Below are positions 38,133 through 49,426 of a DNA stretch of 64,000 bases, in pieces. The position numbers and the translations under genes are program-made. The stretch is from Linnemannia elongata (Eukaryota; Mortierellomycota; Mortierellomycetes; Mortierellales; Mortierellaceae): positions 496,001 through 560,000 of the forward strand of contig JAXBDG010000021.1 in NCBI GenBank assembly GCA_036320915.1, written 5' to 3'. Every line of letters begins with the position of its first letter. Positions within the stretch are counted from its first letter, which is position 1. Under the pieces are notes generated by a model that saw only the letters and a program-made list of their open reading frames with translations, did not search any database and was not told the origin of the DNA.

Positions 38133-40255
38133 CAATAGTAGAGAGAAAGAAGGGCCTAGAGGCGAAACAAGGTGGAGGATTGGGAAAACTCCACCTTCCT
38201 TTGCTTCGAAACTTTGCTCATCCTGTTATGGAGTCAGAAATGGAGTTCGACCGTGAACATGAAGTGAAAGAAGGCCCAAGATTGAGGAACCGACCGGTTT
38301 TTGCTCAACACCCTTCTTTTCCCTTCGAAAGGTAAAAAGATTTGGCATTTGAAATGAAAAAAGCGTGGCAAAAATAGCTCTTTTCTTCCTTCCTCTCTTC
38401 TCTTTCCGATCAAGAGCTGGACGAGGGACGGGATGGGTCGTCTGGAGCCTAAATCAGAAGGAAGGAAAATTAATGACAGATGGAAAGAAAAAAAAAAAAC
38501 TATGAATGGCCGGTAAATTGGGTTGGACGGGTGGGAGAGAAGGGAAGACGGAAGACGGAAAAGGGCAGGGGGGCCGCATGGATGGGTCCAGTTCTGATCC
38601 CCTCCAATATCCCCGCGGGCAGGCAAGAGGAACCATACACATGCACCATACATCATGAGAGGACGAGGAATTGAAAAGCCGGAAGGGAAGGGCAAACAGC
38701 CTTTTTTTTTTTTTTGTTCTTCATCTGAGCATTTTTGGCTGGTTCGCCCATGGCGTTTTAATATAACTTTGAAAATTGGTTGGACCCCGATGGATGGATG
38801 GGGGGTTGAGCCATCATGCAAATGGATGAGGAGGAAGAGAACCATAGAGAGAAGGATAAATATGTCCATGGTCCAAGGTGCATGGTGACGACAAGAGAGG
38901 GAGGAGGATTTGTTTTTAGGCGAGACAGTATTACCTTGATCCCGTCACTATCTTACTCCCTCAACTGCCCTCTCCCTCCATGCAATGCAATTGGAGCATC
39001 CCATTTTGTTTTTAAGATGGTGTACCATGCTGCAAGTAAGAGAGGGCAGCAGTTAGACTAAGGTAGAAGGAAGGAAGCCATTATTTCGTCGTCATCACCA
39101 TCATCGTCCCACCTTCCCCCCCTCCCGTCTCCATGGAATTCATATGAAAGGGCTGCGAACAAAAAACAACGAGAGCACCAGGAAACAGGAAGGTAAAAAA
39201 ATGAGTGAGAGCTTTTCTGTATTTCCGGCTGTTGGGCCTAAGGGAAGAGAACTGAACCGAAACAAGAAGCAAGGCCTATTCATCCTCCATCCGTCGCCCC
39301 ATGAACAAGAATAGCTATCTCAGAAAGTTGAGGGTGAAAACGATATGAGCATTGGCTTGCCTGGTTCATTTCTTACACACCATTCATTCTTCTGACCGCC
39401 TGCAACGTTGGCTCGTTTTTATTGTTTATGGCTCGTCCTTATACCCATGTCCATGGCCATGCGCACGCCAATATGTCCATGTGGGTTCCATAACAGCTCA
39501 TATTTCCTTTTTCTACATTGGGAGATAAACAATCACATCATCCTTCCTTCTCACACCTGTCCATGACCACCCTTGTCCATGACTTTGTTCCTGCCGCTTG
39601 TGCGTGTGCTTGTAAGCACCCTGTAGTTGTTTGGGTGCCAACTACCTTCCATAGGTTCAAAGAAGACGCCTACTCAACCCAACCTTTCTTTTACCCCTTG
39701 ACGACCGATCAAACACTGTCTGTCCTCTTGACCTTTTCTACCCTCCTTCAGTCTCCGTTCCTGTCTTTCCTTTGTTTTCTCTTTTCCGTGCACGAGCCTT
39801 ATTGCGAATCCTCGATGTTCCTCCTTCACGCCTTGGTTACACACGAAACAACAATAACAATAACAAACGCATACATGTGTCTGAAAAACAAACCCATGGA
39901 ACAGACGGACGGATGGGCAGGAGCAAAAAATGTTATTCATTGGCATATGACAGCGGCACATGTACCATCCCATTCCTTCCCTATCCCATTTCATTCCGCC
40001 TGTTTCTGCGGATGGCATAAACGCCGAAATGGACAGTGCCAAAACAATAAACAAATGCAAAACGATTATACAAACGCAAAACGCAAAACGCAAACAGGAG
40101 CCGGGCGTAAAGGAAGGGGCGAGGTGAAATATGGATAAATGAAAACTTTGGGCTTGAGGGTGGTGGACTTGAGGCGAAAAGAGGTGAATAGGTACCAGAG
40201 TCTTGCACTGAGGTTAAGAAAGTTACTCTCGTGCTTAAAATGTTATAGGTAGCGC

Positions 40256-40258
<3 letters not shown>

Positions 40259-40292
<34 letters not shown>
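40259..40292. repeat. poly(T), 34 nt
   Basis: Homopolymer tract about 410 bp downstream of the stop of the small secreted protein gene. Confidence 0.98.
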
Positions 40293-40293
<1 letters not shown>

Positions 40294-40702
40294 TGGTTGT
40301 CGCTTTCGCCTTGACTATGATTTGCTTGTGTTGCCAATTATCCCAAGAGTTTGGCGTATTTTTTGGTGGCATACCTTCGACAAAATCACATTAGAGGTAA
40401 CTATATCACACTCCATCACACCCACTCACTCACTCACTCATAACTACATTTTATGTCTTTGTATGTAACATACAGTCTTCTTACGTTCTATCCCTCCTTG
40501 TTAACAATCCTCTACGATTCCTGTTTGCTTCCCGAAAATACTTTCAAGCACAGCATGCCAAAAGGAGCGAACGGAGTACGGCATTTTTTTTTTGGTGAGA
40601 CCGATACGCTTATCCGTTGGACAATTCAGGCACACATTTTTTTCTTTCTAGTTACCCGTGACCATTTATTTCTGTTAGCTCACCCCTACGCTGCACAGAC
40701 TC

Positions 40703-40966
40703 TTAATTCCAGCAGCTCTCACCACCGTTCTGCTTACAAGCCGTAACAAAAGAGTTGTACGCTCTCTGGTTATCAAGACCACAGCTGCCACCATCCCAAT
40801 TGGCGGCGGCGAACTTGCACAGGATCTCGGTCTTGGTCTTGTCGTTGCCGCAGATACACCAAGTTGGGAACTTGACTGCTTCGGCTTGCGCGTTGATGCT
40901 GCTGCTCATGAAGATTTGGAGGACGACGAGGGTCATGAGGAGGAGCGATGCTAGTTTGACGGACAT
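40703..40966 (-). CDS. small secreted cysteine-rich protein, 87 residues
   Basis: A single exon of 87 codons. Residues 1-28 form a clear signal peptide: Lys4, a hydrophobic core LASLLLMTLVVLQIF and a small-residue cleavage region ending INAQA. The mature part of about 59 residues has six cysteines (37, 39, 50, 62, 77, 85), pattern C-x-C-x10-C-x11-C-x14-C-x7-C, enough for three disulfides, with conserved-looking NWDGGSCGL and a terminal SCWN. Size, secretion signal and cysteine content are those of fungal effector-like or antimicrobial peptides; I do not recognise the family and assign no activity. A TATATAAG element lies 193 bp upstream of the ATG in gene sense, which is unusual among genes in this window. 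It sits alone between the gene-free interval and mitochondrial Hsp70. Confidence 0.82.
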   Translation of the reverse strand: MSVKLASLLLMTLVVLQIFMSSSINAQAEAVKFPTWCICGNDKTKTEILCKFAAANWDGGSCGLDNQRAYNSFVTACKQNGGESCWN

Positions 40967-43011
40967 TGTTCTGTTCTATGAGGTTGAAGGGGGGGGAGTT
41001 GGAAGGTAAAAGAGGATGTTGGCGTCAGCGTTAAAAGATTGCTCTTGCTGTGATGGTTACGAAAGTGATTGAGAAGGAAATGTTGAGCTTGGTACCTTTG
41101 GCTATTTTTGTGTGATGAATGTTGTGAGAAACAATCAAAAGTCGAAGGGAAAGGAGCTCTTATATACAGCCATCAATGCTTGTTGGCGACTAAGGGTAAG
41201 GGACAGGGGGTTGGAGCCTGCCTAGTGGGGATGGGAAGGTAGAACCACTCGTTTGCCAGAGGCAGCAAACATTTTGAACAACCGCCAAGGGGCACCTTTC
41301 TTTGTAATTTCTTATTGACGCCACCTCCGTCGGACGATTTATTTTCAACAGATCGGGCTGAGGGCTGAGATCGTGAGAACAGGGGCTGAAAAAGAAGAAA
41401 ATATTAATTCGACCGAGTCGGGAGTAAGATCGCACAGCAATCTCGTTCTTGAGTTGCTATCTAAATAAGACGCGGGGACTTAACAACAAACATATATAGG
41501 AAACGTGAGGAACAAATGGCAAAACGTGTCATGACCACCAAGACAAGAATGGATTTGCATTTCTATTTATTTTTCTTATTCGTATCAAAAGACATGAAAT
41601 AACCTGATTGTCTCTCAATCAAAAAATCTAGCAGAAGCACGACAACCGCTGAAAGTTCGTCGCACCCAGGTCTTGATCGCTCGCATTAAGCCTGTTTTCA
41701 CCACCAACGAACCGAGTCTACACACACGCCCTCCCACGTGGCTCATCGGAATCGGAGCATCTTTTCAGCAAGGCAAGGCTGCTTCTGCCTGCAATCAAAC
41801 TTTCGTACAGCAACTTTCTCAGCATGCACATGCACAACAGCTATGAGGAATTCATCGTATCAACCACTCTCCAACGACCGACAATGGAAAGCACTCCAAC
41901 ACCAACGACAAACGAAACAACAGCAGCAACAACACCACAAATAACGCTTGCACAATGCGTTCTGACGTTATTCTTTTCATTATATAACCTTCCTTTTTAT
42001 CCTCTACCTTTCTCTCTATGCAATTTCTACGCCTTTTCTACTGGCTTGAAGTCGTTCTAAGGCTGATACTCTTGTATAAACTACATAGCTACTTGTGTGC
42101 CATTTAATGGTTCTCAGGTTGACTATGGAGTCGAGTCGTAGTTGCCTATAACTTCTAGTCTATTACCTGAGTATCTCAAACTCTGTGATTTGGAAACCGG
42201 GTGAGTCCCGTGCAGTGCTTTGGGCAAACCCAATGGTACCTGCGGCTGCTCGGTAACTACTGCCCTCACTTCCCTCACTTCACAGGAGCTCTTGGCGTTT
42301 TATCATGATGGATATGACGTTGCAATCACTTGAAGGTTCTGAATATGCTGGAGCTCGATGCTGCTCTTTCCCCAGGTTTGATATCTTGGGCTGTTGAAGA
42401 GGGGGGATGGGGTCGATGTGGTGTTACCTCAAATGGGTGTAGTAGTGTACGATTAAATTGACTTCTCCGACCACTGACCCCCCCATCTTTTTGTTTTCTT
42501 TCATTTCTCCCTTGCGTCTTTTTTTCGTAGATCGCTATGGTCCCTTGCAGGATCGTAATCGCAATTAGATTCAAAGGTATATAGGTTATGACTTGAAATA
42601 AACACGCCAATCCATCATTACTTCAACATAAGGTGAAGAATGCGGCACGATATCGAGGAACAAGTAAAGCATGAGCAAGTTACTGTCAGAGAAGAGCCTA
42701 CTCTCTTAATCGTGACTGCCGTTCACAAAACATGTTGCCACCAATTTTCGCATTCATATGACCGAGATCACACTCCCCTCACCACTTTTCTTTGTGCGTG
42801 CAAAACGCATACATGTTGTATAGATTTCGTAATGCGTGATGCTTCTCGTTCCTCTTTTACGTTGTGAATTCATACTTCATTGTTCAAAAACACAAAAAAA
42901 TAACTATCTACACATGCAAACAAAAACTGTAATCTGCAACAAAAATAAAGAACGACATTGAACGTGTCATGGATGAACAAAAGAAGGGCACGAAACGCGT
43001 CTCCTCAGGGT
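40967..43011. other. intergenic region with short unrecognised open frames
   Basis: Holds the promoter of the secreted protein gene and the 3' end of the Hsp70 gene. On the plus strand 41598-41846 is open for 82 codons without an ATG, and an overlapping ATG frame at 41824-42060 encodes 78 residues, Thr-rich and then hydrophobic. Neither resembles a family I know. The remainder shows nothing. Confidence 0.45.
41159..41166 (-). promoter_or_regulatory. TATA box candidate for small secreted protein gene
   Basis: The minus strand reads TATATAAG, 193 bp before the ATG at 40966. Spacing would allow a transcript start near 41130 with a leader of about 165 nt. Assignment rests on sequence and position only. 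Confidence 0.5.
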
Positions 43012-45583
43012 TTAGTTCTTCTTGGGTGGCTCGTTGTCGACAGTGGGTCCATCCGATCCAGAAGCTCCGTCTCCACCACTGCCACCGCTGGCTGAGTGCT
43101 TCTTGTAGACCATCTCAAACAACTTCAGACTGCCCTGCTGCAACTCCGATACGTCCTTCTTGATCTCCTCCGCCTCAACGTTGTCGCCCTTGGCCAAGAC
43201 CTCCCTCAGCTTGGTGATCTGCTCCTTGATCTTGTCGGCCTCGGAAGCATCCAGCTGACCCTTGAACTCTTCCATGTTCTTTTCCGTCTCAGAAATCACA
43301 GACTCGGCATGGTTAGTCGCCTCGATCTGCTCCTTCTTCTTGCGATCCGCTTCGGCAAACTTCTCAGAGTCCCGGATCATGTTCTCAATCTCGTCCTTGG
43401 ACAGTCCCGAGGAGGCCACAATCGACATGGACTGATCCCGTCCGGTAGCCTTGTCCTTGGCTCCGACATTGACAATACCGTCAGCATCAATATCGAACGA
43501 AACCTCGATCTGGGGAACTCCCTTGGGTGCTGGTGGAAGGCCGTGGAGGTTAAAGTCGCCTAGAAGCTTGTTGTCTCTGACGAGCTCACGCTCACCCTGG
43601 AAGACCTTGATCTGGACCTGAGTCTGTCCGTCCGCTGCCGTCGAGAAGACCTGAGACTTCTTAGTGGGGATGGTGGTGTTGCGGTTGATAAGACGAGTAA
43701 AGACTCCTCCGAGGGTCTCAATTCCGAGCGACAGTGGGGTCACATCCAGCAGCAAGATATCCGTAACAGATCCAGCCAAAACTCCTCCTTGGATAGCAGC
43801 ACCAATCGCAACAGCCTCATCGGGGTTGACACTTTTGCCGGGCTCACGTCCAAAGACCTGCTTGACAGTCTCAATAACCTTGGGGACACGGGACATACCT
43901 CCGACCAGCACGACATCGTCGATATCCTTCAACGAGACACCGGCATCCTTGATGGCCTTCTCACATGGCGAGATCGTACGACGGATCAACTCTCCGACCA
44001 ACTCCTCAAACTTGGAACGCGTTAGCTTGAAGTTGATATGCTTAGGTCCGGTCGCATCGGCGGTAATATAGGGAAGGTTGATATCGGTCTGAACAGTGCT
44101 CGACAGCTCAATCTTGGCCTTCTCGACACCCTCACGGATACGCTGGATGGCCATACGGTCGTTCGAGATATCGATACCCTGCTCCTTCTTGAACTCGTCT
44201 ATGACAAACTTGACCAAGAGGGCATCGAAATCCTCGCCTCCCAAGGCAGTGTCACCGTTGGTCGACTTGACCTCAAACACGCCGTTCTGGATCTCCAGAA
44301 TCGAGATATCAAAGGTTCCTCCACCGAGATCATAGACAGCAACAGTCTTGTCCTTGGTCTTGTCCAGTCCAAAGGCCAATGCAGCTGCTGTAGGTTCGTT
44401 GATGACACGCAAGACATCCAGACCGGCAATAGTTCCTGCATCCTTAGTCGCCTGTCGCTGGGCGTCGTTGAAGTAGGCAGGGACGGTGATAACGGCGTGC
44501 TTGACCTTTTTACCAAGGTAACCATCGGCTGTGTCCTTCATCTTTCCGAGAATAAAGGCACTGATTTGGGAGGGGGAGTACTTCTTGCCACGAGCCTCGA
44601 CCCAGGCATCACCGTTGTCGGCCTTGACAATCTTGTAGGAGACGGTCTTGATGTCGTGCTGGACAGCAGGGTCAGAGAACTTACGTCCGATGAGACGTTT
44701 GGTTGCATAGATTGTGTTTTCGGGGTTGACGACAGCTTGACGCTTGGCAGCCTGGCCGACGACCATTTCGCCCTCCTTTGTAAAGGCGACGACGGAGGGG
44801 GTTGTGCGGGCACCCTCTGCGTTTTCGATGACGCGTGGGACTTTGCCCTCCATGACACTGACGCAGGAGTTGGTTGTTCCCAAGTCAATTCCGATAACAG
44901 GGCCCTGGATGGCTGAGTATGCACGCCGTTGCTACATTACATACGATGTATGATATGATGATGATGATGATGGGTAAGAGAGAAAAGTTGTTAGTGGGTC
45001 GGTTGCTGGTCCTTGACACAGTACGAATGGGGAGCTTGAGAAAGCAGTCCCGAAAAGGAAAAAAAATGTGTTTTCGCTTTCGCATGGGGCGAGCGCGCTA
45101 ATGGGATAGGTGTGTCTGAGGCGGGGAGAAGAGGGAAGGGGGAGGAAGGAAAGACCGTGAGGAAAGGAGTGAATGTAAACACAGGGAAAACGAGGAGCAA
45201 AAACAACAGCAACAACAACACAACACAACACAGTGAGTGCTTTTCAAGTGCGAACAACGTAACAAAAAACACGCTGACTGTCATGTATCTGCCACTTTGA
45301 GTCCCCGCTGTTCTTTTGTCGCCTCCTTTGTCCAGCGCCCAGAATGGAGATGTAAAATAAAAGGTTCAAGCAAGGTTCACGACGTGAATCTCTGCTGATT
45401 CCAAAGGTTGAATCTTGCCTCCATGGGTCTGATTCCTGCCGAGAAATGAGAGAAGGCCTTCTGATGATTCACGGTTGTGAAAAAAAGACGTCAAAAGTAA
45501 TAGCAGTGTTGAGTGCTTACCAGAGCAGGGTTGCGGGTTGTGGCGAGCCAGCCACTCTTTGCGAGCGAGGCAAATCGATACAT
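43012..45583 (-). CDS. SSC1: mitochondrial Hsp70 chaperone (Ssc1/mortalin)
   Basis: This is the matrix Hsp70 that drives protein import through the TIM23 motor and folds imported proteins. Two exons, 45583-45521 and 44931-43012, join in phase 0 to give 660 residues. Exon 1 plus the first residues of exon 2 form a presequence without acidic residues ([17 protein letters not shown]), ending in RRAYS, a typical matrix-processing site. The ATPase domain starts [12 protein letters not shown] and contains [13 protein letters not shown] and [13 protein letters not shown]; the substrate-binding domain contains [14 protein letters not shown]. The C-terminus is Gly/Ser-rich and ends KKN, not EEVD (cytosolic) or an HDEL-like signal (ER). 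The close match to bacterial DnaK-type Hsp70s supports the mitochondrial class. No perfect heat-shock element was identified by eye. Confidence 0.96.
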
Positions 45584-46157
45584 GGTTGCGGAGTTGTCTC
45601 TTTAGTTATTCGTAGAAGGTTGTAGGCGGCGGATAGGATAGAGTGTTTTCGAAGGACAAGGCGGTGAATATATGCTAACAGAGAGGTACTGTTGACAGGT
45701 CGAGTGAGAAAGGATGTGTGGGTGAGAGAAAAAGAAGAGAGAGTTGTCTGTCGAAGCGAGAGGGAAGAAAAGAAAAGAAGAAAAAAAGGTGTGGAGAAAA
45801 GAAAAGAAAAGAAAAGAAAAAAAGAAATTGCGAGAAAAATCAATCCTGCGTGAGATTTCCCACACCTGCCCGTACACGCACACACACCACTCAGATCACA
45901 ACAATAACCATCATCCAAGCCATGAAATCGTCATTCTCCTTATCCCCTTTTACGATCCTCGACGCGAAACAGCCCCAGTTCTCCACACTTGAGATTCAAC
46001 AACGGGTTTAAAGAAAGCCGTACTAATCAATACCAAGCAATTGGCCGTTCTTAACGCCTTCCTCATTTTATTTACATTGCTTGGACTCAACTTGTCCGCT
46101 TCAAGAAAGACATTAGCAGATGGTAGCAAAAGCACGGAGGGGTGTATGTGTGCTCTT
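45584..46157. promoter_or_regulatory. promoter region of mitochondrial Hsp70
   Basis: 574 bp between the Hsp70 ATG and the stop of the M24 peptidase, both on the minus strand. In Hsp70 sense it starts with CA-rich sequence and becomes a CT-rich leader (45720-45830), as for other genes here. It must also contain the peptidase terminator. No perfect nGAAnnTTCn array was found. Confidence 0.5.
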
Positions 46158-48262
46158 TCAAGGCTCAGTCGCGGACGTGGCAAGGTTACCACTGAGGATC
46201 TCATAACCAGTCTCAGTCACCAGCACCACATCCTCTAAACGAATACCATACCTACATGAACAAAAGCAAAAAACAAACAAACATAGATTAGATCGAGTTA
46301 GCAACAATATCATTGTGTTCGCTCTCCTCTTCATGTTAACCCTTCCTTCGACAACATCACTAAAGCAACAAAAAACTTACGATCCCTCGACGTAGATACC
46401 AGGCTCGTTGGTAAAGACCATACCAGGTTTGAGCGCAGTGTCAGTGTTTCCAATATTCAAATAGGGCTCCTCATGCCCTTCCATGCCCAACCCATGGCCC
46501 AATCGATGTGAAAACCTAGCTCCATACCCTTGATCAGAAATAACCCCACGAGCAGCCTTATCAATCGAACTGCATGCAGCGCCAGGCTTGACGGCCTCCA
46601 AGGCAGCAGTCTGAGCACTCTTGACCGTCTCCCAGACCTTGTCCAGCTCCTCGTTCATCTCCTTGGAGTGTCCACGACGGATCCAGAAGGTACGTGTAAT
46701 GTCGGAAAGGTACCCGTGCAGACGAGCACCAGTGTCGATCAAAACCATCATACCCTTCTCCAGTTTAGTGTCGTTACCGCTACCATGGGGCAGGGCGGCA
46801 TCTTTACCAAAGAGGACCAAGCTGCCACCGTCCTCGTAACTCAATCCAGACTCCCTGTAGGCTTGGGTCATCATAGCCTGTACTTCAGACTCGCGGACAC
46901 CGACATGGATCTGGTCCTTGACGGCACGAATAACATTGACGCTGGTCTGGGCGACGCAGCGGAGGATTTCGATCTCGTGGGCGGATTTCTGCATGCGGAG
47001 GAGTTGGATGCTATGGTTGGCAATCTCGACCTTGCGTTCAGAGTTGTCAAGGGCGTTGGCGAGACCTGTGGCGACAAACTGGCGCATGTCGGGGTCAATG
47101 TAGATGTGTTCGATCTCCTTCTTGGGCTTCTTGTGACGGATTTCTTGTTCCTCATCATCATCCTCGCCATCGACGGGCTCGGTACCGGCCCAGGGGGTCT
47201 CGATGATCTCGCGGACGACCTTGTAGGCGGATGTGCCTTCCTCCCAGGTCTTTATTGCGTAGCTTGTGCCAGGAAGGAACTTTTGTCTGGCCCTTGATGC
47301 CTCGAATGCAGGGGCAACAATTGTTGTCTTTGTCAGCACTATAGTAGTCGGTATCCACCACCATCAAGACGCCAACAGAGAGAGACACAACCGTTAGTTC
47401 AGCTCCCATTGTCCCCACGGTGCTAATGAACATGCATAGGATCTCGATCACAATCAATGCACGCCAACAGTCACGCCACCACCAACCATAACGACAAATC
47501 TTTTCCCTCCGCACAATTCGCCTTCAATCTCCATGCAATTTCTACACTCCAGTTCACTCACCAGTGTCAGTCTTGTCCTTCTTGGCTTGGACAACAAGAA
47601 AGAAAGGTCTCTCAGATTGGGACCACTTGATATCAGTAAAGTACTGCATATTGATACCCGGCTCCGCAATATACGCCCCGGCCTTGAGATCCACAAGCAG
47701 CTTCGACAGGTTGGTCTGACGCTCTTCAAACTCGACCGGGCTAATCGGAGCCACATGGTCGCACGATCCCCTCAAGTGGGCGTATGGTGAATCACCCGTG
47801 TGTCTAATTGATCCATCATGATCGATGTAAAAAACAAGGAGGAATAAGTCAGGCCTTGCAATCTTTTCTCTCTCATAGACACCGAGGAACCCTCAAGTAG
47901 CAAGTTGACTACAAAACAAAAGAAAAAGACATAAAAGAAAGGAAAAAAAGGGCTTACCCAATAAAGAGCTCGAAGAGGCACATCAACAAGAACCCCAGCA
48001 TCGCAAACAAAATCGCAAGCATCCCTACTCGCCAGCATTTACGGATCTTGTCCCGTCTTCGCTCATGTTCCGCCGCAAAACTTTGTCGTCGTCCTCCCAG
48101 ACCCAACGTCGAAGGGATATGGGATCTGTGGGATCCGTTGCCATTGGTGTTGTAGGGTGAAGCTCCATTGGGGTTGTTGTTGTTGTTGAGGAGGGGTTGG
48201 CGTTCTAGGTCAGGCGTGCTGGGTAAAGGCACGTTGCTGGCATTGTTGATGTTTGCCGCCAT
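46158..48262 (-). CDS. membrane-anchored M24 Xaa-Pro dipeptidase/aminopeptidase
   Basis: A dinuclear-metal M24B peptidase that removes residues next to proline. Four exons, 48262-47958, 47803-47562, 47338-46381 and 46251-46158, give 532 residues. The metal ligands are all visible: Asp in LIDTGARL, Asp in YLSDITRTF, His in SHRLGHGLGM, Glu in TNEPGIY and Glu in GIRLEDVV. Unlike ordinary soluble prolidases it begins with a 77-residue hydrophilic tail followed by one membrane segment (about 79-101, MLAILFAMLGFLLMCLFELF), flanked by basic residues on the N-side, so a type II topology with a lumenal or external catalytic domain is likely. The tail contains DLERQPLL (Glu20, Leu24-Leu25), a textbook acidic dileucine motif of the AP-3 vacuolar pathway. 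Vacuolar localisation is inference. Confidence 0.9.
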
Positions 48263-48456
48263 CTTTGGGTGTTGTTCGCCGTTTGTTTGCTGTTCTTGAC
48301 TTGGTACTCCCTGGGCGTGAGTGCTGACTTGTCCTGATGAGTTGATGGTGTGTTTGGGAAGAAGGAAAAGAGTAAAAAGGTGAAAAAAACGGCTGCTCTC
48401 TTTTTATTGTGTTTCTCTGTGGTAACATTTCCACGGTACTAAATCAGGAAAGTCCC

Positions 48457-48458
<2 letters not shown>

Positions 48459-48490
<32 letters not shown>
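48459..48490. repeat. (CA)n microsatellite
   Basis: About 32 bp of CA dinucleotides upstream of the M24 peptidase gene. Confidence 0.95.
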
Positions 48491-48493
<3 letters not shown>

Positions 48494-48954
48494 GCATACA
48501 AACACAACAAGCCTTATTCTCACCATTGACATAAGGACAACAACCGACGGAGGAGAAAAAAAAGTGAGCAAGGACTATGATACAACAGTCAGTACGGAGA
48601 ATGGACTCCTTTTGAGGAAGTCATCGTCATTCCCCTCCTCTACCCCTACGCAACGTTCCATAGTTCACTGTTCGATGGTTCACACAATAAAAGTATCAAA
48701 ACTTGATTCTCTTCCTTTCCAAGAAACGACTAGCATTCTTATTCCTCACGCGCATGAACATAATTATCAACACTCACCTTTGTTCACGCCGCATCCCTCT
48801 TTATGTAGACCTTCTTAACGGACAAACAAAACACCAACGACACCAAAACCTTTACGATAAGACCATTGCAAAACACAACAACAACAAATAGCGCCTCGGA
48901 CCCAGACCAGGCAAACATAAGCACCCTTTTTTTTTACAATCACCGTTGACACAC

Positions 48955-48955
<1 letters not shown>

Positions 48956-48989
<34 letters not shown>
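48956..48989. repeat. poly(A), 34 nt
   Basis: Homopolymer; with the poly(T) at 49028-49050 it could form a hairpin with a loop of about 40 nt. Confidence 0.97.
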
Positions 48990-48994
<5 letters not shown>

Positions 48995-49027
48995 GCGAAC
49001 CCAGACCAAAACCATGGCCGTGAGACC

Positions 49028-49050
49028 TTTTTTTTTTTTTTTTTTTTTTT
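49028..49050. repeat. poly(T), 23 nt
   Basis: Homopolymer facing the poly(A) at 48956-48989. Confidence 0.97.
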
Positions 49051-49426
49051 CTTCAAGAGAGACAAACATTTTTTTTTTCGCCCCAACGCGCCGAGTTCCT
49101 TGCAGGATTGTTTATTTATATGTCTGAACGAGAAGTGATTAGGAGTAAGTAAGGCGACGAAGAAAAAAGAAAGAAAAGCAATAGTAAAAAAAAACAAACA
49201 AATTGACCACAAAGGGAAACGAACGCGGTGTCAGTCGGTGTAAGGGCTGAACGGCCAGAGAGGAAGAGGAGGCGCCAAGAAGGAGAAGACAAAGGTAAGG
49301 GGGGAAAATGGACGATTAAGAAAGAGTAATATTATTATAGTGAATAGGCGGTGGTTAAGGAAGTATTGTAGAGAGAAGGGGAGGGTATTCCTTATTATGT
49401 GGTTGTTGTCTGTCTGTCTGTCGTAT

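Larger units (their letters stand above)
28362..40702. other. gene-free interval of about 12.3 kb
   Basis: No family-recognisable exon was found on either strand. The first 4 kb are strongly purine-rich on the plus strand; the rest alternates between CT-rich, CA-rich and mixed sequence with four poly(A/T) tracts over 30 nt and a compound microsatellite. Open frames up to 211 codons exist (28784-29419 and 38234-38869 minus, 39518-40138 plus) but are translations of biased sequence. CA/CAA-rich segments at 32750-32840 and 33930-34065 on the plus strand resemble the 5' leaders of real genes here, and 34069-34090 offers a short ATG exon ending in a possible donor, but no matching downstream exon was found. 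Confidence 0.6.
48263..49426. other. intergenic region between M24 peptidase and hyaluronan-synthase-like gene
   Basis: Carries the M24 promoter (with a CA microsatellite about 200 bp upstream of its ATG) and the 3' region of the glycosyltransferase gene, with two homopolymer tracts of opposite type 40 bp apart. No gene is supported. Confidence 0.6.

Noticed and set aside
38234..38869. 211-codon minus-strand frame
   Set aside because: Biased composition, no motif, no leader or supporting exon; likely chance in the gene-free interval.
39518..40138. 206-codon plus-strand frame
   Set aside because: No recognisable domain and irregular composition; probably chance.
44038..44916. 292-codon open frame on the plus strand opposite mitochondrial Hsp70
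   Set aside because: Exactly antisense to Hsp70 coding sequence; such frames arise from biased codon use in hsp70 genes and show no independent family motif.
46530..47297. 255-codon plus-strand frame
   Set aside because: Antisense shadow of the M24 peptidase exon 3.
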